The notes beneath the pieces were generated by a model that worked only from the letters and a program-made list of their open reading frames with translations, searched no databases and was not told the DNA's origin. A stretch of 64,000 bases of DNA, from assembly GCA_025363385.1 (NCBI GenBank), contig JANYEA010000088.1, forward strand, positions 1 to 64,000. Reading direction: 5' to 3'. Both the position numbers and the translations under genes were made by a program. The stretch's first letter is position 1; each line of letters starts with the position of its first letter. This document shows positions 8,489-17,626 of the stretch, piece after piece. The stretch comes from Bacteroidota bacterium. GTDB lineage: Bacteria > Bacteroidota > Bacteroidia > Chitinophagales > Chitinophagaceae.

Positions 8489-11398
8489 ATGAAGAAACTA
8501 CTCCTCATCAGCTGCACTATTTTCTGTGTACTTCTACAATTAAACACAGAAGCCCAGTTGTTTTACAATCAAAGTCCATCTGCAAAACGTTGGGTAAATC
8601 GAAAATTTAAAAAGCTTTCTGAAGATCAAAAAATTGCCCAGCTCATGATTATTCGTGCGCATAGCAATCTTGGTCCTGAGCATATTGCATCAGTTGTAGA
8701 GCAAATAAAAAAGTACAATGTAGGTGGGCTATGCTTTTTTCAAGGCGGACCTATTAGGCAGGCTGTACTCACAAACTATTATCAAAAAATGGCTAAAACA
8801 CCATTGATGATATCTATTGATGCAGAGTGGGGTTTGGGTATGCGTTTAGACAGTGTTATCAATTACCCAAGGCAATTATTGATGGGAGCAGTTCCCGATG
8901 GCAATTTAATTTATCAGTTTGGCTTAGCCGTTGGCGAACAGTGTAAACGTATGGGTATTCAAGTAAATTTTGCCCCTGATGTTGATGTTAATAATAATCC
9001 GTTGAACCCCGTGATTAATGATCGGAGTTTTGGAGAAGACAAATTCAAAGTGGCATTATACGGTATACAATACATGAAAGGAATGGAAGTATCTGGTGTT
9101 CTGGCATCTGCTAAACATTTTCCTGGCCATGGTGATGTATCAGTTGATTCACACAAAGACCTTCCGGTAATTAACAAAACAAGGGCGCAGTTAAACGATT
9201 TAGAATTGTATCCATTTAGAGAGATCATCAAAGCAGGTGTGGGTAGTGTGATGGTAGCGCATTTATCAGTGCCCGCTATTGATACCACTACTAATTTACC
9301 TACCAGTTTGTCACCCAAAACAATCAATGGTTTGTTAAGAACAGAATTGGGTTATAAAGGACTCATTTTTACAGACGCATTAGAAATGGAAGGTGTTGCT
9401 AAATTTTACCCGAAAGGTGAAATTTCTGCGCGTTCATTAATTGCAGGCAATGACCTTTTGTGTTTACCTGGAGATATCCCCGGAAGTATTGCTGCAGTAA
9501 AACAAGCAATCGCTGATGGAAAGCTAAGCTGGGATGAAATTAATGAAAGAGTTAAAAAAGTGTTGCTGGTTAAATATAATTTAGGATTGCATCATTTAAA
9601 AAAAATTGATACTACAAATTTGCTGAGCGACTTAAATGAGAAAACAATTCATCTGAAAGAATTACTTGCCAAAAATGCCATCACTTTATTAAAAAAATCA
9701 AATACATCTCTACTTCCTTTAACTGCAAAAAAAATAGCTTATCTGGGTGTAGGAATTGACAAAAGCAATGAATTTGCAACCCGCCTTTTACTCGATTATA
9801 AAGCAGATGTTTTTCTTTTCAGCAATAAAGATGCTGCTACAAAAATTGATAGCCTCATGCAGGTCCTATCAAACTATGATGCAGTGGTGATAGGACTTCA
9901 CAACTATAGCCGCAGGCCAGCCAATAATTACGGACTTTCTAATAATACGATTGATTTATTGAAGAAAGTACAACAATTCAATTGCATCAATTTTGTATTT
10001 GGAAATCCTTATGCATTAAAATATTTGTGTGATGCCAAAAACCTGGTGGCTTGCTATGAAGATGATCTGATAACACAATCAACTGCTGCAGATTTACTGA
10101 AAGGCAAGTTCGATGCCAAGGGGAAACTTCCCGTTACAGTTTGTGAAGAATTAAAAGTAGGCGATGGAATTGTGTATAATCAATTCCTTCCTGCAAGCAT
10201 TCCCTCAACAGTAGGCATGAATGAAGATGCATTAAAAAAAATTGATGAGATCGCAATGAATGGAATTACAAAAGGAGCCATGCCTGGCTGCGTGGTTTTA
10301 GTGGCTAGAGATGGTAAAATTGCATACCATAAAGCTTTCGGCTTTACCAACTTCGACAATAAGGAACCCATCAATAAAGATATGGTATATGACCTTGCTT
10401 CAGTTACCAAGGTTTCTGCTACAACTGTATCTATTATGAAACTTTATGAAGAAGGAAAAATAGATCTGCATAAAACACTAGGCGATTTTCTTCCCTGGGT
10501 TAAAGGAAGTGATAAGGCAACAATTACCCTGAAAGATATTTTATTACACCAGGCTGGATTAAATCCGTTTATCCCTTTTTACAGAGATGTAATTGATACG
10601 CTTACTGGTATTCCGATGCCTGCTTATTTTAGCAAGGTGAAAGATGTAAATCATCAGTTTAGGGCTGCAGAAGATTTATATGTTCGAAACGACTATGAAG
10701 ATAGCTTGTACCAAAGAATTGTAAACAGTAAGCTTACACCTTCCGGGCATTATGTATATAGTGATAATGATTTTATTTTTTTGGGCAAAGTTGTAGAAGC
10801 AGTTAGTGGATTACCATTAAACGAATATGCCCGTATAAATTTCTACGAGCCTCTTCAAATGACAACTACAGGTTTTAAACCAAGAGAAAGATTGCCTCTT
10901 GGAAACATTGTGCCCACCGAAGAAGAGAAGCATTTTCGCATGCAATTAATTAGAGGTGATGTGCATGATGAAGGAGCGGCCATGTTTGGAGGTATTGCTG
11001 GTCATGCCGGACTTTTCAGTAACGCATACGATTTGGCAAAACTGTATCAAATGCTTTTGAATGGTGGAGAGCTAAATGGTGTGAGACTTTTAAAAAAAGA
11101 AACCATCGATTTGTTTACTGCCTACAATAGCGATGTGAGTCGCCGGGGTCTCGGCTTTGATAAACCAGAAAAAGACAATGCTACTAGAAAAGAACCTTAC
11201 CCAAGTGCCAGTGTTTCACCACAAACATTTGGGCATACTGGTTTTACTGGCACTTGTGTTTGGGTAGATCCTTCCCAAAAATTAGTGTACATATTTTTAT
11301 CAAACCGTGTAACCCCTACTCGTAATAATAACAAATTGAGTCAAATGAATATACGACCAACCATTCAGGAAGCCGTTTATCAGTCAATTTCGAAGTAA
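8489..11398 (+). CDS. Exported GH3 (NagZ-like) / serine beta-lactamase-like fusion
   Basis: 969 residues with a signal peptide (about 1-22, MKKLLLISCT...). The N-terminal half is a glycoside hydrolase family 3 domain with the NagZ signature KHFPGHGD (about 209-216) and Asp220-Ser-His222, the catalytic His/Asp dyad of beta-N-acetylglucosaminidases, plus the nucleophile Asp296 in FTDALEMEG. The C-terminal third (from about 580) is a class C beta-lactamase/transpeptidase-like domain with Ser638-Val-Thr-Lys641 (SxxK), a YSD in place of YxN, and HTG near the end. The fusion is known in Bacteroidota and probably acts on peptidoglycan in the periplasm, combining glucosaminidase and serine peptidase or esterase activity. 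The ATG at 8489 gives a clean signal peptide; a TTG at 8459 is in frame but inside the terminator tail. Confidence 0.9.
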   Translation: MKKLLLISCTIFCVLLQLNTEAQLFYNQSPSAKRWVNRKFKKLSEDQKIAQLMIIRAHSNLGPEHIASVVEQIKKYNVGGLCFFQGGPIRQAVLTNYYQKMAKTPLMISIDAEWGLGMRLDSVINYPRQLLMGAVPDGNLIYQFGLAVGEQCKRMGIQVNFAPDVDVNNNPLNPVINDRSFGEDKFKVALYGIQYMKGMEVSGVLASAKHFPGHGDVSVDSHKDLPVINKTRAQLNDLELYPFREIIKAGVGSVMVAHLSVPAIDTTTNLPTSLSPKTINGLLRTELGYKGLIFTDALEMEGVAKFYPKGEISARSLIAGNDLLCLPGDIPGSIAAVKQAIADGKLSWDEINERVKKVLLVKYNLGLHHLKKIDTTNLLSDLNEKTIHLKELLAKNAITLLKKSNTSLLPLTAKKIAYLGVGIDKSNEFATRLLLDYKADVFLFSNKDAATKIDSLMQVLSNYDAVVIGLHNYSRRPANNYGLSNNTIDLLKKVQQFNCINFVFGNPYALKYLCDAKNLVACYEDDLITQSTAADLLKGKFDAKGKLPVTVCEELKVGDGIVYNQFLPASIPSTVGMNEDALKKIDEIAMNGITKGAMPGCVVLVARDGKIAYHKAFGFTNFDNKEPINKDMVYDLASVTKVSATTVSIMKLYEEGKIDLHKTLGDFLPWVKGSDKATITLKDILLHQAGLNPFIPFYRDVIDTLTGIPMPAYFSKVKDVNHQFRAAEDLYVRNDYEDSLYQRIVNSKLTPSGHYVYSDNDFIFLGKVVEAVSGLPLNEYARINFYEPLQMTTTGFKPRERLPLGNIVPTEEEKHFRMQLIRGDVHDEGAAMFGGIAGHAGLFSNAYDLAKLYQMLLNGGELNGVRLLKKETIDLFTAYNSDVSRRGLGFDKPEKDNATRKEPYPSASVSPQTFGHTGFTGTCVWVDPSQKLVYIFLSNRVTPTRNNNKLSQMNIRPTIQEAVYQSISK

Positions 11399-11399
11399 A

Positions 11400-11407
11400 T
11401 ACCTTTG
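11400..11407 (+). promoter_or_regulatory. Bacteroidota -7 element (TACCTTTG)
   Basis: A perfect TAnnTTTG match that begins 2 bp after the preceding stop codon and lies 50 bp upstream of the DUF4836 ATG at 11458. I do not see a good TTG -33 element at 17-23 bp, so this rests on the -7 match and position. Confidence 0.45.
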
Positions 11408-11457
11408 CAGTAGGGCATTTAACATGATACAGTAACTTAGCTATACAATATGTTCAA

Positions 11458-13197
11458 ATGAAAAATATGCAATTTACTTTTCGCCTTTTCCTGGGTTCGA
11501 TTTTATTGGTTAGTTTATTAACTGCCTGCGGTAATCGTGCACCCAAGGAGGCAAAATATATCCCTAAAGATGTAAGTGCTGTTTTGGTAGCTGATCCCAA
11601 AAATTTACACGACAAGTTAGAGAAATCAGGTATTAATATGGATACTTTGATCAATCGCCTTTTTCAGAGAAATGCTGTTGATACAGCAGGCCGTGCAAAA
11701 TTTTACGAGATAAAAGATGGTGCTGGCATAAACTGGAACGAGAAAATATTTTTCTTCGCGATGCAAAATGCTGAACAAAATCAATCAGAATCAAATGTGT
11801 TGAATTTAATTGCGGGTCTTTCAGACGCATCAAAGTTTGAAGCATTTTTAAAAAAGCAACCTTACTTTTTAAACAAAGCCGTACAAAAAGAAAAAAGTTA
11901 TTCCTATATACTGATCAATAACGAATCTATGATTGCCTGGAATGAAAGCAATGTTATTGGAAGCATTTATCAGAGTAAAATTAAACCTGTTTACGATACA
12001 GTAGCTATGAAATTCATTGTGCCAGAAAAAGCGAACATTGAAAAGGAAATGAAGGCTGAAGTAAATAAATATTTTACACAAAAAGAATCTGAGTCGCTTG
12101 CAAGTGTTGAAGCATTTGGAAAAATGTTTCAATCAAAATCTGATGGATATGCATTTAGTAGCACGAATAGGTATTTGAGTATACTAGGTTCCATGCCACT
12201 TCAGCTTCCTAAATTGGAAGAATTAGTAAAAGATAATTATATCGCTTCTACTTTAAGCTTTGAAGACGGTAAAGTTATGGCAACAGCCACTACTTATACC
12301 AATCCTTTTGTGAGTAGTATTTTAAAGAGATATGCCGGACCAACTGTAAACCTTTCACTAATTGAAAACTATCCATCTGAAAATATCAATATGATTATGA
12401 TGGCCTCCTTTAATCCAGAAATTTTTGGTGGAATATTAAAGCAGCTGGAAGTGGAAGGTTTGGTGAATAATTTTATGGAGAAAACTGGTTTTAGCAGTCA
12501 GGATCTGTACAAAACTTTAAAAGGAGATATTGCAGTTGTTGTATCTGATTTACAAATGCCTACAAAAGATGTAAAAGTAAAAAACGATTCAACACTTTCT
12601 ATTGAAAGAAAACCTCTAGGGAAGATGGTCTTTAATGCACCAGTGGGCGACCCTGTTGCGTTTGCAAAGATTATGAATAAAGGGGTGGAACTAGGCTATT
12701 TTACAAAAATCGGAACTGTGTATAATGCTGGCAATTTAATGCGTTTTATGGGCATGTACATGCATGCAGATGAGAAAAATTTGATCATAGCAAGTGACTC
12801 TATCACTTATGCGCAATATGTTTCGAATAAAACAAAAGCTGTTATTAGTAATGATGCATTGAATTTGTTTAAAGGAAAATCTGCGGTTGCCTATTTTGAT
12901 ATTGCAAATACCATTAAAGGATTTTTAAGTAATCAAAATGGTAATTATAAAAATTCATTGGTTACAGCCAAAGAAACATTCAAAGACCTGATTGTTAGTT
13001 CAGAAAATTTTGACGGAAACTCATTACAAGGGAAGTTTGAAATTCGATTGAATAACGAAAAACAAAATAGTTTAGTAACCCTAACTAGTCTTTTTACAGA
13101 TATTGCAGTAGATATGAGGATGGCAGCTAAGAAAGAATCAGAAGCTGAAGAAAAAATGTTTCCAACAGGTATGCCAGCCATCATTAGAACGAATTAA
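11458..13197 (+). CDS. DUF4836 family lipoprotein
   Basis: 579 residues. A lipoprotein signal ends in LLTACGN with Cys24 as the lipid site. After it comes KYIPKDVSAVLVADPKNL, typical of DUF4836 proteins of Bacteroidota, whose members carry repeated alpha/beta units describing 'AVFxVDxxxL'. The C-terminal half contains a second similar unit (YMHADEKNLIIASDS, then SAVAYFDIANT). The function is unknown; it is presumably anchored in the outer or inner membrane facing the periplasm. It is followed 16 bp later by an ABC ATPase and then a permease on the same strand, so these three probably form an operon. Confidence 0.8.
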   Translation: MKNMQFTFRLFLGSILLVSLLTACGNRAPKEAKYIPKDVSAVLVADPKNLHDKLEKSGINMDTLINRLFQRNAVDTAGRAKFYEIKDGAGINWNEKIFFFAMQNAEQNQSESNVLNLIAGLSDASKFEAFLKKQPYFLNKAVQKEKSYSYILINNESMIAWNESNVIGSIYQSKIKPVYDTVAMKFIVPEKANIEKEMKAEVNKYFTQKESESLASVEAFGKMFQSKSDGYAFSSTNRYLSILGSMPLQLPKLEELVKDNYIASTLSFEDGKVMATATTYTNPFVSSILKRYAGPTVNLSLIENYPSENINMIMMASFNPEIFGGILKQLEVEGLVNNFMEKTGFSSQDLYKTLKGDIAVVVSDLQMPTKDVKVKNDSTLSIERKPLGKMVFNAPVGDPVAFAKIMNKGVELGYFTKIGTVYNAGNLMRFMGMYMHADEKNLIIASDSITYAQYVSNKTKAVISNDALNLFKGKSAVAYFDIANTIKGFLSNQNGNYKNSLVTAKETFKDLIVSSENFDGNSLQGKFEIRLNNEKQNSLVTLTSLFTDIAVDMRMAAKKESEAEEKMFPTGMPAIIRTN

Positions 13198-13213
13198 AAA
13201 CCATAGGAACAAA

Positions 13214-13861
13214 ATGAAGCTTACATTGGACCAGTTGGTTCCTTATTCTTTAAAAGATAAAATAAAAAACGGGGGTTCTGACATATGGAACCAGTTAGTA
13301 AGTTTTGATCAGGGAGATTTTATTAAAATAGAAGCCCCAAGTGGTACTGGCAAAACCACACTCACGCATTTGTTATACAAAGTAAGAACCGATTATACGG
13401 GACGCATCACTTATGGCAATACTGTGCTAGGTTTATGTGATGAAGATGGTTTAGCAGATGTAAGGCAAAGTCATTTAAGTATTGTATTTCAAGATCTTCG
13501 ATTATTTCCTGATTTATCTGCCAGAGAAAATATTGAGATCAAAAGATTATTAACCCCTCAATTTTCGTCGAAAGAATTAGTGGATGAAATGGCAGAAAGA
13601 TTGCGGGTTTCGGATATTTTAGACCAACAAATGCGTTTTTGCAGTTTTGGAGAACAACAAAGAATTACTATTATTCGTGCGTTAATGCAACCATTTGATT
13701 GGCTGATCCTTGACGAACCTTTTAGTCATTTAGACCTGGGAAATGTTCAACTAGCCGCAACGCTTATTAATGAAGCATGTTTGCAAAGAAATGCAGGGCT
13801 AATTATAATGGGATTAAACAAAGATCAATATTTCAACTATCATAGGGAACTTGTTTTATAA
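13214..13861 (+). CDS. ABC transporter ATP-binding protein with degenerate signature loop
   Basis: 215 residues. The Walker A is SGTGKTT (43-49), the Q-loop Gln93 is in IVFQDLR, and Walker B is WLILDEPF (163-170). The C-loop reads SFGEQQR (144-150) where LSGGQxR is usual, and the switch (H-loop) histidine is absent: the segment reads IIMGLNKD. It pairs with the FtsX-like permease 19 bp downstream and belongs by length and order to the LolD/FtsE/MacB group. The loss of the H-loop histidine suggests slow or regulatory ATP hydrolysis; that is an inference. Its conserved context after a DUF4836 lipoprotein suggests a periplasmic or lipoprotein-related job. Confidence 0.85.
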   Translation: MKLTLDQLVPYSLKDKIKNGGSDIWNQLVSFDQGDFIKIEAPSGTGKTTLTHLLYKVRTDYTGRITYGNTVLGLCDEDGLADVRQSHLSIVFQDLRLFPDLSARENIEIKRLLTPQFSSKELVDEMAERLRVSDILDQQMRFCSFGEQQRITIIRALMQPFDWLILDEPFSHLDLGNVQLAATLINEACLQRNAGLIIMGLNKDQYFNYHRELVL

Positions 13862-13880
13862 TCCGCATAGCGCAAATTAA

Positions 13881-15077
13881 ATGCTCGATCAATTATTAAA
13901 GAAACTAATCAGAAATGCTGCAGGCCAAACAAAATTTGTACTTGCAGTGATAGGTTTATCAACAGCGCTAATATTGATCCTTTCAGCAGTTCAACTGCAA
14001 TCGAATTATTATGAATTATTAAATGGCAAAAATAACCAAGATAGCATTGCTAATTTTTTAGTGGTAAATAAGTCACTGACTGATCAGAATGTAGGATCCA
14101 GCAGCTTATCAGAAAAGCAGTTAACCGATTTAAAAAAACAAACATTTACAGAATCAATTGGAACCCTTACAGTTTCCAGATATAAAGCATCAATACAAAG
14201 CAATAGCCAGCTATTCCCTTTTTATACAGACATCGCATTTGAAAGTGTTCCAGAAGAATTTATTGATGTAAACACAAAGGAATGGCACTGGGATGAACAA
14301 GCTTTGTTTCTACCAATAATAGTACCAAATCAATTTTTAGACTTTTATAATTTTCAATATTCTTTTTCTCAAAACTTACCGCAGCTTACACCGCAGGTGG
14401 TAAAAATGGTTTCTTTTAAAGTTACCATACAGGGTAACGGACAGAGTTATCATTTAAATGGTAGAGTTGTTGGTTTCAGTAATAGAATTTCATCTATGCT
14501 GGTTCCGCAAAATTTTATGGGCTGGGCAAATTATAAGTTTTCCTCTACATCCACCCTGCGACAACCTTCAAGAGTAATTATCAAAACAAAAGATGCAGGT
14601 AATCCGGAACTGAATAATTATTTAAAAAAAGCAGGGCTTATCACAGACGCTGATAAAACAAGGTTTAGCAGATACCGCCAGGTAGTAGATTTTGTAGTAA
14701 ATATATCTGGTATAACAGGCTTACTGATGTTTACATTTGCCCTCTTGATATTTTCTCTATTTATTCAATTAACAATAGCATCCTGTAAAGAAGAAATTGA
14801 ATTATTGATTTTGATTGGCAACTCTCCAAAGAATATTGGAAGATTTCTGATGAAACGGTTTTTTCCACCGAATGTTTTCATCATTTTGATTGGACTAATA
14901 AGTGTTACAATTGCGCAATATTTTTTAGCAAATTATCTCATTTCAAAGCAGGTGATACTAAGCCCCTACATATCGCTTTATACGATTCTTGCAGCTATTT
15001 TAGTTTTGATAGTAATTGCAGTAATGAATTATATTACAATTCAAAAGTATCTACGATTGCAGCAACGCACTAAATAA
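13881..15077 (+). CDS. FtsX/MacB-like ABC transporter permease
   Basis: 398 residues with one helix at about 20-40, a periplasmic domain of about 220 residues, and three helices near 270-290, 325-345 and 365-385. This is the four-helix FtsX/LolC/MacB topology. It follows the ATPase gene by 19 bp and is its likely partner. Such complexes use ATP for mechanical work in the periplasm (lipoprotein release, peptidoglycan hydrolase control or export), not classical substrate import. The specific role is unknown. It ends flush with the convergent PAS-receiver gene, with no terminator between. Confidence 0.8.
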   Translation: MLDQLLKKLIRNAAGQTKFVLAVIGLSTALILILSAVQLQSNYYELLNGKNNQDSIANFLVVNKSLTDQNVGSSSLSEKQLTDLKKQTFTESIGTLTVSRYKASIQSNSQLFPFYTDIAFESVPEEFIDVNTKEWHWDEQALFLPIIVPNQFLDFYNFQYSFSQNLPQLTPQVVKMVSFKVTIQGNGQSYHLNGRVVGFSNRISSMLVPQNFMGWANYKFSSTSTLRQPSRVIIKTKDAGNPELNNYLKKAGLITDADKTRFSRYRQVVDFVVNISGITGLLMFTFALLIFSLFIQLTIASCKEEIELLILIGNSPKNIGRFLMKRFFPPNVFIILIGLISVTIAQYFLANYLISKQVILSPYISLYTILAAILVLIVIAVMNYITIQKYLRLQQRTK

Positions 15078-16178
15078 TTAAGCTTTTAAGATCCCTTCTA
15101 CAAACTCAATAGATAAAGGTTTAGTGATATAGTCGATTACAAAATCATAACTACGTGCACGATCTCTGTCTTCATTATCAATTGAAGAAGAAAGCATCAC
15201 CACTTTTGATTTGTGCTTGTAATGGGTATATTTATTTAAGAAATCCCATCCGCTCATTTCAGGGAAATTGATATCCAATATAATTAGGTAGTCTTCGCCC
15301 TCTTCTTCATGTGCTTGTAGAAACTTAAGTGCATCTTCTGCTGTTGTAAAGATTTCAATTGGCATGTCTTTAATAGCAACTTGAATAATTTTCTTATTCA
15401 ACATATTAGTTAATGCATCATCGTCTACTAGTAATACTTTCTTATACTTGGCAACCAATCCAGTACTTTCAAAATAAGAGTCGTTCTGATTGAAAGACAG
15501 TTTATGATTTATTTTGAAAATAGTACTATTGATGATTTGGATAGATTGTTTTGCCTCTAGTAAAAGCAACTGGCGTTCTTTATCGTCGATGAACTGATTA
15601 TCGATCAATTGAATTATTGATTGGATTTTTGCATATTCATGACGTAGTTCATGGGAAGTAATAAACGAAAGTTCTTTCAGTGTATTAATGCTCCTTTGTT
15701 TGTGCATTTCATACTTTACTTTCTCAGACATGTCTTGAGCGATACACAAAACCTGCTCTATATCTGTCCCTTGTTTCTTAAATATAGAAACGGTAGTTTG
15801 ATAATAGGTATAGGAGCCTTTGGTGTTCTTAATGCGAGCCTCAACTGTGATTTTTTCCTTTGATTTTAGTTTATTGATACTTTCGAAAGCATCTGTCATC
15901 AAAGCATGGTCTTCTGGATGCACAATAGACTTAAAACTAGCTCCCTCGATATTTTCAATAGAAAGATGATTATAAATTAAAAGTGCATCTAAGGCGGCGT
16001 TACGTATTATAATTTTATGCTCTTTCAAGTCATAAACAAATACCAGATCAGCGAGGCTCTTGAACACTGTTGCCAGCAAATTCGCCTTTTCATCTGCACT
16101 ATAATGATCATTCAAAAAAATAGAGTTCATTTCAAGAGCTTTTATTAAGGGGGGGGTTAAATCGTATTTCTTATACAT
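15078..16178 (-). CDS. PAS - DHp-like - receiver protein without kinase ATPase domain
   Basis: 366 residues. A PAS domain spans about 30-150. A dimerisation/phosphoacceptor-like segment follows at 160-230 with SFITSHELRHEYAKIQ (His176, possibly His180). Then comes a CheY-like receiver from about 245: VDDD (251-254), phospho-acceptor Asp302 in LDINFPEMSGWDF, Ser/Thr at about 330 and Lys353 in ITKP. There is no HATPase domain and no DNA-binding output, so it may pass phosphate between partners or act by protein contact. A run of eight C in codons 8-10 (plus-strand G at 16149-16156) could slip and switch the frame. It is clearly paralogous to the protein at 19031-19843, which lacks the DHp-like segment. 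The start is the ATG at 16178. Confidence 0.85.
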   Translation of the reverse strand: MYKKYDLTPPLIKALEMNSIFLNDHYSADEKANLLATVFKSLADLVFVYDLKEHKIIIRNAALDALLIYNHLSIENIEGASFKSIVHPEDHALMTDAFESINKLKSKEKITVEARIKNTKGSYTYYQTTVSIFKKQGTDIEQVLCIAQDMSEKVKYEMHKQRSINTLKELSFITSHELRHEYAKIQSIIQLIDNQFIDDKERQLLLLEAKQSIQIINSTIFKINHKLSFNQNDSYFESTGLVAKYKKVLLVDDDALTNMLNKKIIQVAIKDMPIEIFTTAEDALKFLQAHEEEGEDYLIILDINFPEMSGWDFLNKYTHYKHKSKVVMLSSSIDNEDRDRARSYDFVIDYITKPLSIEFVEGILKA

Positions 16179-16233
16179 TAACTCAAAAATAGGTCATGTT
16201 ATTATACAGACTACAGTAAAAACACCCAAATTT

Positions 16234-16345
16234 AACACGTGTTTTACACGGGAAAAGTAAATAATGTCTTCTGTTATTTCGTCAATTACTATAAAAATAA
16301 GGTGTAAAACCTCGTTTTTACACGGTGAAAACACCGAATTTTTTT
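16234..16345 (+). promoter_or_regulatory. Repeat- and hairpin-rich leader upstream of the lipoprotein gene
   Basis: TTTTACACGG occurs at 16242-16251 and 16316-16325, its inverse core GTGTAAAA at 16302-16309, and a palindrome AACACGTGTT at 16234-16243. GTGTAAAA (16302-16309) can pair with TTTTACAC (16316-16323). Just after, CGGTG (16323-16327), loop AAAA and CACCG (16332-16336) followed by AA and seven T form a terminator-like hairpin on the plus strand. GGTGT (16301-16305) could instead pair with ACACC (16331-16335), which would break that hairpin. The layout suits an attenuator or operator cluster for the plus-strand genes; it is unproven. Confidence 0.5.
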
Positions 16346-16471
16346 GTAGAAAAAAATCATAACTAACTGATTGTCAATATTTTGATTTATTTCACACAAT
16401 AAGGAGTCTTTTTTCGACGTTTATAGTGATTCGAGACATATTAATTTAGCTAACAATTCAAACGTAAGATT

Positions 16472-16951
16472 ATGAAAAAATTATCCTTATTAGGCAATTT
16501 GGCTATGGTTCTAGGACTTACTATTCTAGTTGCATCATGCCAAAAACAACAAGACGCGGTTGCCACAACAACAACTGCTACAGATGCGGCAGTAATTAAA
16601 AGCGTATCAGGCGAAGGTTATTCTGGAAAGATTAGCCGAGATGAGGCTGACGAAATGGCCAAAACTTTTAAATCGAGCGCAAAAAGTGGTTCTACTGAGT
16701 ATGTAGAATTCAACATTAAAGACCTTCAAACTTATTTGGCTTCTATTCAAGCTAAATACAAGGCTGATAAAGTTTATGTGAATTTTGCGGTTTACGACCA
16801 GGCAACTGCTCCAGAACCAAAATTAGAAGGCAGACAAACTGTTTTCTTTAGCGGTAATAATGTTACAGGAACTAGAAATGGAGATTCCCGTACTGGATTT
16901 GGTGTGAGAGTTATGATGGACTACATGAACCATGGTAACGTTTATCCATAA
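16472..16951 (+). CDS. Small lipoprotein of unknown function
   Basis: 159 residues. A lipoprotein signal peptide ends at VASCQK (Cys about 23), followed by a Thr/Ala-rich linker (about 30-45) and a compact domain. I do not recognise the family. It is the first gene of a plus-strand set that continues, 15 bp later, with a seven-helix membrane protein, then a histidine kinase and a NarL-type regulator. It could be a periplasmic ligand-binding or stress-sensing accessory of that signalling set, or simply a target gene. The leader upstream carries repeats and a terminator-like hairpin. Confidence 0.65.
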   Translation: MKKLSLLGNLAMVLGLTILVASCQKQQDAVATTTTATDAAVIKSVSGEGYSGKISRDEADEMAKTFKSSAKSGSTEYVEFNIKDLQTYLASIQAKYKADKVYVNFAVYDQATAPEPKLEGRQTVFFSGNNVTGTRNGDSRTGFGVRVMMDYMNHGNVYP

Positions 16952-16966
16952 CACTAAATTGAGTGA

Positions 16967-17626
16967 ATGACGGTTGTTCTGTTTGAATTACTAACCCTAT
17001 TTACAGCAATATTCTGTTACAAAGACTTAAAAGCAACAAAAATGGTATTATTTATACCATTTTTGTTGCTTACTGTGTTTGTAGAGTTTATTGGTTATCT
17101 GTCTGTTATATACGCAGTTCAGGACAAAAACTATTGGATTTACAATATATTCACCACGGTTGAGTTTATTTTCTATGCTTATTTATTTGAGCAGTATTTC
17201 AAATTGCCATTTTTAAAAAAAGTAGCTAAGTATTTTATTCCTCTGATTATTGTTTTTTCAATTGTGAATTTTATTTTTATACAAGGCACAGAACATTTTC
17301 ATACCTACACACTTTTATTTGGGTCATTTTTTTTGGTCCTTTTTTGTTGTTGCTACTTTTATGAGTGGGTACTACCCGAACAAATTAATCAGAACCTGCT
17401 TAAACAACCTTTTTTTTGGGTTTGTGTAGGATTACTGTTATTTTACCTGGGGTCAGTAATTATTAATGCACTTTACGAATATTTGCGTAGCAGCGATATG
17501 GTTGAAGAAGGCAAACATATTTATGGATTAATCAACAGAAGTTTAATAGTAGTTTTATATTCTTCTTTTAGTATATCATTCATTTTATGCCGAAACAACA
17601 GGAAGAATTCCTCATTACCATTGTAG
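16967..17626 (+). CDS. Seven-helix membrane protein, probable sensor partner of the kinase
   Basis: 219 residues with about seven hydrophobic helices (near 3-18, 25-45, 55-75, 85-107, 112-130, 150-170, 190-212) and short loops; no catalytic motif is visible. It overlaps the downstream histidine kinase gene by 40 bp in another frame, which implies translational coupling and balanced synthesis. The kinase has only one N-terminal helix and no sensor domain, so this protein may supply sensing. That role is inferred from context only; the family is a common uncharacterised one in Bacteroidota as far as I recall. Confidence 0.65.
   Translation: MTVVLFELLTLFTAIFCYKDLKATKMVLFIPFLLLTVFVEFIGYLSVIYAVQDKNYWIYNIFTTVEFIFYAYLFEQYFKLPFLKKVAKYFIPLIIVFSIVNFIFIQGTEHFHTYTLLFGSFFLVLFCCCYFYEWVLPEQINQNLLKQPFFWVCVGLLLFYLGSVIINALYEYLRSSDMVEEGKHIYGLINRSLIVVLYSSFSISFILCRNNRKNSSLPL

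Noticed and set aside
16149-16156. The C8 tract as a sequencing error causing a frameshift
   Set aside because: The frame is intact through the tract in this sequence, and the PAS and receiver domains downstream are in the same frame as the ATG.
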